A DNA stretch of 10,749 bases, taken from contig JAOXYB010060379.1 of NCBI GenBank assembly GCA_028565635.1, positions 1 through 10,749 of the forward strand, given 5' to 3'. Shown here in pieces: positions 1 through 8,500 of this stretch. Position 1 is the first letter of the stretch. Every line of letters begins with the position of its first letter. The position numbers were made by a program, and so were the translations under genes. The notes beneath the pieces were generated by a model that saw only the letters and a program-made list of their open reading frames with translations, was not told the origin of the DNA and searched no databases. The stretch is from Phoronis ovalis (Eukaryota; Phoronida; Phoronidae).

Positions 1-1480
1 ATATATTGCGGTACAATTTAGTGCTTTCATAAGTAGCAAACAATACCTATTACAAATACAAAATCTGCCACAATTAAAAGTACTACAAATATACCGTATA
101 TTGAAAATAGACTTGTCCTTTTGGTATCATCCATCTTGCGATCTGATTTTCAAAAAATAGTGTATTATGTATCATTTTACAATACACATTTTATAATGCG
201 ACTCAACGGATGCAAGATATAATATATAAAATTTCGTAAACGTGTAGAAATTCAAGCAAGACTAAAAATAACTTTTCAAGAGAAAATGCCATGCAATAAA
301 ACAATTGGCGAGTAAGATGGTATATAATTTGTAAAATGAAATTTGTATACAACTATATACAAAATACACACAACGCCGGGACTCAACGGTCTCATAAGTA
401 GTCGAGCATAACAAAACTTTTATAAAGGGACGAAACAAAGTATCATATGAACAAATGAACATCTTCGTAAATAAGAGAAAAGGCATGTCTCTGATTTGCC
501 TGTTAAAGCAGCAGGTGCCTGAGAATATTATGTATCAGATAGCAAAATTCCAATGCGAAAATAAAACAATACAAAGAATATGGCACGCTTTTTACGCTAT
601 TTTTATGGCATATTAGCAGTAATTTCCTTTGTATATTCATAGTTTATTTTGGTATAATTTAGTTTCAAAACATTGCCGAAATTCTTTAAATGTACACCTT
701 GATCCGTATATTAATCTAATATAAAAACAATCATGCGATTAAAAGTTTGTTTTTATAAGATGTCTAATATAATCGTTGGAATGCGGCCTTTGTTAAAAAT
801 AATATTATTACTGATTTGTCGAACTGCATTGTGCCTTTAGTTGTGTTTGCAAGATATTCGATCATAGCTCCGAACAGACATTTTTTATTTGTTTTCTATT
901 TACTTTTACAGTTATAAAATAACGTACTTTCTTTGGCTTCTGCTTTTTATAATCTATAAATGTACTGCACACATATGTGGTAAATTCATATACTAAACTT
1001 GTATTAATAAAAAAAACATTATTTATGCATATGCTGTTTTAATATTAGAAATATTTATTTTTTGCATGTATTTTACTGTGCTTTATCCGTTACAAAAAGT
1101 GGGTGATCGATTTGCTATACGACAGATTCTAGCCTAGACTAGATCAAGATTCTCGGGGCTAAACCTTTACACAAATTGCAAAGCCCAGCACTCTCTTGTG
1201 CTGGCATTTATCATGCTGCTCGCTCGGAATTATGTCTGCATAAACTGTATAAAAAATATTTACAGAATCTATCATAATTTCATCATAATAAACATGCCAT
1301 ATAGGCAATTAGTATCAATTACAGTACCACAATCACGTATGCATCTGCAAGGCTAATTGTGCATTTTGTTTAAAGGTTGATCTATAATCACGGTGCATGC
1401 TGGGCGTAGGATAAATATCCTGGTCAGGGAACCACTTGTTAGCAGGTGATGAAAATGGCGCATTGGCGCTTACTATAATA
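1..1480. other. 5' flanking DNA without a recognisable gene
   Basis: No open frame longer than about 75 codons and no RNA gene is recognisable on either strand. An AATAAA with an A-run at 1006-1018 could mark the 3' end of an upstream + strand transcript, but nothing coding leads up to it. The part from about 1085 to 1460 is less AT-rich than its surroundings and includes a 7-bp-stem hairpin, CCAGCAC-TCTCTT-GTGCTGG, at 1185-1204 and AGGATA-AA-TATCCT at 1408-1421. I cannot assign either to a known element. Confidence 0.5.
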
Positions 1481-1484
1481 AGGG

Positions 1485-1550
1485 AATGCTAATTTTATCA
1501 CATCTTGTCTTTAAGGGGATATCAAAAGTATGATAATGCTAATTTTATCA
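1485..1550. repeat. 16-bp direct repeat, 50-bp period
   Basis: AATGCTAATTTTATCA occurs exactly at 1485-1500 and 1535-1550. The bases upstream of each copy are only loosely similar, so this is either a decayed 50-bp tandem duplication or a short repeated motif. Confidence 0.75.
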
Positions 1551-1776
1551 GCAAATTATAGGTTTAGAAGCTGCGAGAATATTTCCACCTGTGATTATCA
1601 AATCAGTTATCAAATTTGAAGTTTAAAATAAATATTTACAGCAGCAATCAATCTTGAGACCCAGCTGAGGTCTTGAGATTAGATAGAGATCGATGAACAA
1701 TACGAATCAGTAGGGCTTGTTACCAAAAAAGCGAGATTTGTTTAGAGTGTGCGATCGCATGAAGATGTTTCACACT

Positions 1777-1822
1777 ATTATGACATTCATTGTCGTGATA
1801 TAGAGACATTATGATATTCATT
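1777..1822. repeat. 15-bp direct repeat with one mismatch
   Basis: ATTATGACATTCATT at 1777-1791 recurs as ATTATGATATTCATT at 1808-1822, 31 bp apart. It lies just upstream of the foldback at 1889-1932 in the same repeat-rich patch. Confidence 0.65.
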
Positions 1823-1888
1823 AGCATAGAAAATTAACAATATTTTAAAAAGCTCTTTATCGCCCTATAATTTTATAGCATGAGACGT

Positions 1889-1932
1889 TGTCCACCTAGG
1901 ATATATAAAACTCTATATATCCTAGTGTCCAC
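1889..1932. repeat. Perfect 12-bp-stem foldback flanked by 7-bp direct repeats
   Basis: Arms CTAGGATATATA (1896-1907) and TATATATCCTAG (1914-1925) pair perfectly around the 6-base spacer AAACTC. The 30-bp palindrome is bounded on both sides by TGTCCAC (1889-1895 and 1926-1932), as expected if a small foldback had inserted and duplicated 7 bp of target. It is too short to encode anything. Confidence 0.7.
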
Positions 1933-1991
1933 TGTCGTCATAAGATTTATTTTGTGATATTTTTTTGTAGAATATTATTTTCAGTGGACAC
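1925..1991. repeat. 10-bp inverted repeat
   Basis: GTGTCCACTG at 1925-1934 is mirrored by CAGTGGACAC at 1982-1991, with a 47-bp AT-rich spacer. The left arm overlaps the right flank of the adjacent foldback, so both may belong to one decayed non-autonomous element. Confidence 0.65.
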
Positions 1992-2186
1992 AAATCCTAT
2001 TATGTTACTACCTCGGTCATTATAAGACTGGTGTGCATAGATGCAGTCTACAACGAAATTCAGTGTTCATCACGGTTGGATAAACAATCAGATTTGTATC
2101 ATCATTTCACAGATTACACTTGACTTAACAGCAAATCTTTATTTAAACCCGCCTACTGTATATCAAAAGTGTGCCAGATAACTAAA

Positions 2187-2330
2187 GGCACGTGCCAATC
2201 AATTTTTTACAACCAATCAAATAGCTTCAACACTATCTTTAACACGCGCACCTGCTTGTTTTAGGTTCCACGCATGCGTAAACGTTCCCAACAAGAGTAG
2301 TTGCTATAAGCAACTGAAAATCGGCAGCTG
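2187..2330 (+). promoter_or_regulatory. Candidate promoter-proximal motif cluster (E-boxes, CCAAT)
   Basis: Seen: GGCACGTGCC, a perfect 10-bp palindrome with a CACGTG E-box, at 2187-2196; CCAAT at 2195-2199 and 2213-2217, each inside the longer match CCAATCAA; CACCTG at 2249-2254; CAGCTG at 2325-2330. They lie 150-300 bp upstream of the start codon. Known: Gfi1/Senseless genes are targets of bHLH proteins in several animals, and such proteins bind CANNTG. Inferred: this may be the proximal promoter. No convincing TATA box or initiator is visible, and short motifs like these occur by chance. Confidence 0.35.
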
Positions 2331-2407
2331 TGAGTGTGTAACAATTTGCTGATAAAATACAATTATATTTGACTATTTAGACAGTAGCTTGTGTATTGTA
2401 TCTCAAT

Positions 2408-2428
2408 ATGTTTAAATGTGCTTCATAG
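2408..2428 (+). other. Possible short upstream ORF
   Basis: ATGTTTAAATGTGCTTCA then TAG forms a 6-codon upstream frame, 59 bp before the main start. Another ATG at 2477-2479 is out of frame with and overlaps the main start. They matter only if transcription starts upstream of them and no 5' intron removes them, which is unknown. Confidence 0.2.
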
Positions 2429-2486
2429 CGTATCGATTCTCATTTCGTTAAGTAGTCAGCTTCCGGACAACATCCTATGCAGAAAA

Positions 2487-2595
2487 ATGCCGAGATCATT
2501 TTTGGTCAAGTCTAAGAAAGTTTGCATTGGACATCAAGATTTCTCAGATCCAAATCATGTCAGTGCTTTTACAATAGTAATGCCAAAATCAAAGG
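2487..2595 (+). CDS. gfi1: Coding exon 1: SNAG repressor domain
   Basis: This segment encodes 36 codons plus one base. Residues 1-11 ([11 protein letters not shown]) are the SNAG motif, including Pro2, Phe5 and Lys8, which in vertebrate GFI1 form the peptide that docks in the LSD1 active site. The rest (to MPKSK) is less conserved. The start is the ATG at 2487, because SNAG must sit at the extreme N-terminus; it has A at -3 (GAAAAATGC). The donor is AAAGG|GTAAGT, with the intron after the first base of codon 37 (phase 1). The frame stays open upstream to about 2391 but has no upstream in-frame ATG. Whether the 5' UTR is continuous or begins at a splice acceptor such as CCTATGCAG at 2474-2482 cannot be decided from sequence. 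Confidence 0.94.
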
Positions 2596-5500
2596 GTAAG
2601 TATTTTAATGCATGTTTCTGAAATTTGAAAAAAATGCCAATTCATGTATAAATATTTCTGAATAGTATTAATTTTATTATACTTAAAAAAAACACGATTA
2701 AGTTTGACCGTTTATTGTTTTACTTTATTAAACAATAAAATAACTTAAAGAATAAATTCTTAATTGCAGTACTTAGATATTGTTATATAATTAAAAACAT
2801 CCTTGTTACAAGTAATTTGAATGTACATATTCTTGTGCTGAAGCAAATTCTCAAGTGGGACTATTATCAGACACCCCACGATAAAATATAGTACTAAGCA
2901 AATAGAAGATATCTAAAAAGAATTAAACAAATAAAATTAAAAGTATAGTTTTAAGACGAATTGAGAGGGTCAATGGAGCAAGTTTCTTACAATAGATAGG
3001 AAGTCAACCTGCATAGAAAAGGGCTATCTAAAGCATATTGTTTTATGATGCTCCTCCGAATTTCCCGTAGCAAAATATTATAATCAAATACTTATCGTTT
3101 CTTTTGGATGCAATTTTTTTGCGCAAGAAAAAGACCAGTGCTTAGGATAATGTGTACATGTACGTCAATTAAAATTTAGTTTTTGTATTGATATGGAATA
3201 TATTTATAATATGCTATATGCTATATATATTTACTCATGTCTTTTTACTTTTTATTGTTGGTTAAGTTACATGCTTATAGTAATCTATAGTGATCACAAT
3301 TTTATCAGCTCAGGAGTACTACACAAGTTATTAGTCATAAAAAGTAAAAAGCACTCCACTTTGAGATCTTAACATGTGTTTTGTAGGAGTATATAACAGG
3401 TATTAAATATCAGTGCACAGATTTGAAAATAAAAATTCGATACTGCCATCCTATATAATTTGTTTGTATTATACGCTAATAACTTAACAATATTGTTATA
3501 CACATAATAGATTCAGAAAGAAAAAATATATGCTTAATAAGTCTGTGCTTTATTTCCATTTGTAGAAAATGTACGATTTTATCTCATGCAACGTGATACA
3601 TGTAAAAGCTATGTATCGCTATATAACATTTTGAAAGTCTTCTTGAAGTCAGTCCGTTTTAATTTGTTTTAGGCTCAATTTCAGTTTGCTCGTATTCATA
3701 CTAAGTGTATGGCCTAAGAAATAACGGCTGCACATTGTAACTAGTTGTTTTTGGTTTATCTTTCACGTGAGCATTGTTAAATTATTATAAAGATTAGAGT
3801 AAAAAAAGAATATTTACCAGCATAATCTTATGTTATCTTTAATAATAATAAGCTAATTTAGAAAAGAATTAACCGCTACTTTAGTAACTGAAAGAGTTAA
3901 TTATCAGATATTAGTCTAATACACTCTAACAGACAAATGTGTATTATACTGAATAACAGGTATCTATATATCCTGCAGGAACGTACCACAGAAACAAATT
4001 AGAAAGTCGATCTTTTATTCAAAACTTGGCACCTGAAGTAATGCCATGGCAAGTTAAACTTACTGTTAAATGGTGTTACTTGAAAGAAGTTTTTTGTCGT
4101 TATAGATCAATTTCAGTATGAGTATTTAAGAAAATTTTGTCTGACGACAATCAGTGGAAATTATTCCATTATGAAATAAAACTATAAAACATTCTTTCTA
4201 ATTAGATAATTATAAATCTGATAATTGCATGGATTGTTGCGTAATACAAAGAGATTGCTTTTGAGACTTGGAATGATCTACAGATTTTCTAATTTATATT
4301 GTTAAAGATTAATATTTATGATAAAAGAAAAATTACTAGAAGTCACATCATAATGATGTATTTCTCGTTTAAACAGTTAGCTGTAAATTTTAGATATTAT
4401 GTTTTTTTACATTTTAGAAACCGATGCCCGACAAGACGTAAGCCCTGCCAATGTAGCAAGTAAAAGTTCATCTACGCCACTGACGTTCAGTCCCATGTAC
4501 ATGCACGGTGGGCTTGAGAGCGCCTCAGTGAGGATCAACTCTGCTTTTATGCCATGGAGCACAGATCACCTCACGGCCTTTGGGAGAGTTCCTGTATCAC
4601 AGCTGCCGACCTTTGGTAAGTTATTCTACATATTTTCTGAAAAATCGTAAACTTGAAGTTGTACATGTACATGTCAAACTGATCAAATAGTTATTTAAAA
4701 AAAAGGGAAAATAGTAATAATAAGTTAAATTCTGCTTTGTGTTACCTAAACCAGCATACTTCTTCAAATCAAAAATCACATCACAAAACACGGCATCAAA
4801 AAGGTCAACATTATATCAAATAAATAATCGCTATTGGGAAATTACTTTTAGCAATTTAGTCACAATTTAAACAGATTTAGTTGAAACTCATCATTCATAA
4901 GCAATTGCAATCAAATTATTAATAATTACCGTGTGATAAATGATAGTGTTTTTAATGCAATTTGAGAATTCACAGATTTACCAGGAGAACACTTACGTTA
5001 ACTGTCTAATATACGAAAATTTATTTATAATTTATTTAAAATGCACAATTATGATGATAAACATTATATTATCAAATGCCATACATGACACGTACTGGTA
5101 TTACGACAAAAATTCCCCCTTTCAAAAACCGTGTACATGTCATTTAAAGAACGGAGATTTTGGCGTCCTCAACAGAAGTTTAGAAACAACAGAGAAAGAG
5201 AATCTTGAAATTTTCCAACAAAATAGTTTTATTCTGAATATCTAAACGTATTATCGATCTTTGAGAGTTTTTTTTAGTGATTTTGATGCAAATGATGATT
5301 TGTGATCTCTAAACAAATTAAGGAGGCTCTTGTACCGGACAAGTATGCCGAATAACAGAGTATGTCGACATAAACATAAAAGGAAGCTATAAACTGATTT
5401 CAATATAACATTTGACAGAACTGCAGTACGTGAACACAAATGTGCCATGCAGATAAATATAATTTACACAGGAGAATAAATAATAATAAGATATCGCATT

Positions 5501-8500
5501 CCTAATTGATATATCTAACAACAATCAAGACGCCAGCCATTTTGAAATCCAATACATTTACAAAAACCTAAAATGATTTTTTATACATGAGACGCTAATC
5601 TATGTTAACTAGCCAAATAAAATCTGTGTATATAATAGTGTATTATCGACTAATAAGACAAATGTCGATTTCTTTTTTTGCAAAACAGTTATTTTGTTGT
5701 CTATAACCTGGGCACATGCTATTCGTCAGTACAGTAATATTGAAAATTTGCTTTTGCTGGGTATTAATCCATGATGTATTAGCCAAACATATTGACAAAC
5801 ACTCTGATTGGACGTGGCATAGATAACTTGTCGAAAGAAACGTATATTGCACTGTTATAAACATAATTTCCTGACTTTCAACGTACGTCTTCCTGGCTTC
5901 CCTTGCCTTGTAAACGATCACATAGCTAAAATCTTTGTTTAGACTCACAAATAAAAATAGCCGTAGTATAAGAAGCTATCGTGCAGTCCAATAGTACACT
6001 GTAATTCATAAAAGCAAAAGAAATGCCCTGTAGTATGTCGTGGGACAAGGGAAAAGACAAGGGAAAATCCCTATGGAAAATTCAGACACTGCTGTCATGG
6101 CCATGGAACAAAGCCATCAAAACACTCTACGTCATTAGTAATGTTAGAAATAAAAATGGGTGATTTATTATTAACTGATGGCATTTTATGCCTGGGTAAA
6201 TCTTTTTCGATTAACTCATCTAGTACTATGCTCCATTTTATTGTTAATTATTAACAGGTAATTTAGAGCTCTTAATTTTGTAGGTAAATGTCAAATGGGT
6301 GTGTAAGTGCAGAATTCGTATACTACTTATAGCATATTTGTTTTTATTAATAAAAAATAAATAAATGATTACATAAACAAAATAAACCAAATAACCGTAT
6401 AGCAAAATGCTTATCATAAAATTTAAAATGTGTACCTAAATCAAAATTAACAACCGACATACATATCTAGTGAAAACAAACTTACATATCATCGATTGAA
6501 AGTAAAGTTTACTAAAACTGTCATTGAATAACGCATGGGATTTCCTTTGTAACACAAAACAATAGAACATTTAATACTGTCGTGATCAATAGTTGAGTTT
6601 AGACGCAGAAGTCAAAACTGAGCAAAACGACATGTTGTTAGATATCAGAAAATATCAAATTACGCTGTTGAGTAGTTATTCACTAAATACATAAAGTAAA
6701 GTAACATTTTGTTGACAAATCTGGAGGCATGTTTGATTTGTTTTTGATAAATAATTCCGGCAGGTGCCCGCGTTCCGTGATGATGTATAGATTTTAGTAG
6801 TAAAAGCTACATATGTATTGGCTTGAGTAAAACACCATGTCATGGATAGTCAAGTGTTCCTTCCTGTTACAAGATTGGAAAGCATTCAGTGTGCCTAATG
6901 AAATTAAAATATATATGCCGAGTAGTAAGACAGTTAGCCTTAGAAGTCTACTAAGTCTAGTCGTTAAATATTTTCTTGATAAGAAAACAAAATGAATTAT
7001 GAAAAAAAAATACATGTTTTTCGTACTAGAAAAGCATACGTTATCAAAGTTTTTTTGTTTAAAGTTTCTGAAGAGAAACCGTGATTAAGATTCTTTGAAA
7101 TACTGAATGCACTGTGCTTAATACATGTGCAGCAGACTGCATGTTTGTAATAATAATAATTTCTTAAAATCTTGATAAGTGAAATTCTAACAAAGATCTG
7201 CAGAAGCACTATAGTTCTTTTTTTTTGTATTGCCGCACACATTTGATAAGTCTCTGTGGTCGTCAGACAACATAACATCATTAAATATTAAGAGAACCAT
7301 TACAAAACTATCCAAGTGAAAATGACTAGATTTATTTAGATAAAATCTGGACATAAATCTTTAAACATTTTATTCATATCAAAAGTCACAGATATTAAAT
7401 GTAAATCATTTTGATAAAATATTCAACACTTAATAGGTCTAACTAAAATTATCTAGAATATAACGAATGCCTATTATTTTGGATTTATTATATATCTTCA
7501 TTAAAAATTAAAGAAAACATATTAGAAAATTGCTGGAGTGAAAAGTCAGATTGTGCCGCGTTAACGTGATTCACTTTCATCCTCTAAATTATTTAAGAGT
7601 GTGACATTGTGGGAACTAAGTGCAGAAATGATAAATTACATTTCAACATTACGAGATAATAAAACAGCTACAATATCTATTTTGCAACCCAAATAATTAT
7701 GAACATAATAATAAAACATAATTTCTGAAGTGGGCATGGGGTGTCATTTTGTTCGAATGTTAACACAGTGTATTTGTTTATTCTTTGAGGTTGCTAATAA
7801 TTACTACTTCCCAAAGTCATGCGTAGTACAGATTTTTTTGCTTGGATATCGGGATTGATAGTTATACTTGGAATCACTCAGTACACACACACACACACGC
7901 ACAAACACACACACACACACGCACAAACACACACACACACACTATTTTTCGGGTAAATTAATGATAACGCACATTAATTGATCTCACAACCTGCGATTTC
8001 GTTGTTGTATGGATCTGGTGCTTTCGTTGTTGTATGGATCTGGTGCTTTGCCTTCAAGGTCAAGAATATATTCTTATTTAAACGACTGTTAGTTAGCTAA
8101 ACATGTGAGCGTCCGCATTGTCAAAAGATAATCGAATTAAATATAAACATTACGGTGAAATGCACACACATCTGATTACAAAATGAATCCTATCATACTG
8201 TTACTTATATACAGTTCACAAAGAATATAAAAATGTCATGACCTTTAATAACATAATGAATTTAACAAGAAATTATACGGTATTTATAAGACTTTTAATC
8301 CTTTAATAAAGTGATATCATTACGACACGTGCCAAATCTAAATGCGAAACACTTCAATATTTATAAGTAAGTATTTGTCATAAATGAACTGTTAATAATG
8401 ATCGGTTATAAAACATAAGCTTTTAGTCAGGGATCGCGATCGGAACGGCTATACATTTAAATTTGTGCTCTATTTCTTTTCTTTGATACAAAAAGTACAT

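Noticed and set aside
262-486. 74-codon minus-strand frame in the 5' flank
   Set aside because: Short, unrecognised and typical of chance frames in AT-rich DNA.
1185-1204. Hairpin as a terminator or RNA gene
   Set aside because: A 7-bp stem alone is weak, bacterial terminators are not expected here, and no tRNA, snoRNA or miRNA precursor features surround it.
1750-1759. TGCGATCGCA palindrome (and GATCGCGATC at 8432-8441)
   Set aside because: Ten-base palindromes without flanking extension or context; no reason to assign a function.
2391-2486. In-frame extension of exon 1 upstream of the SNAG methionine
   Set aside because: It would need a GTG start, and the SNAG peptide works only at the extreme N-terminus; the ATG at 2487 is the family start.
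4940-5245. 101-codon + strand open frame in intron 2
   Set aside because: No recognisable homology, AT-biased composition with hydrophobic low-information N-terminus and no splice signals linking it to the gene; best read as chance, though the C-terminal half is mildly protein-like.
5643-5948. 101-codon minus-strand open frame
   Set aside because: No domain, no neighbouring exon and no promoter logic; within chance length for this composition.
6794-7281. Two overlapping minus-strand frames of 73 and 94 codons
   Set aside because: No recognisable protein features; they overlap each other in different frames within intron 2.
7883-7942. Array of regular repeats resembling CRISPR
   Set aside because: It is a dinucleotide microsatellite with no unique spacers, in a eukaryotic intron.
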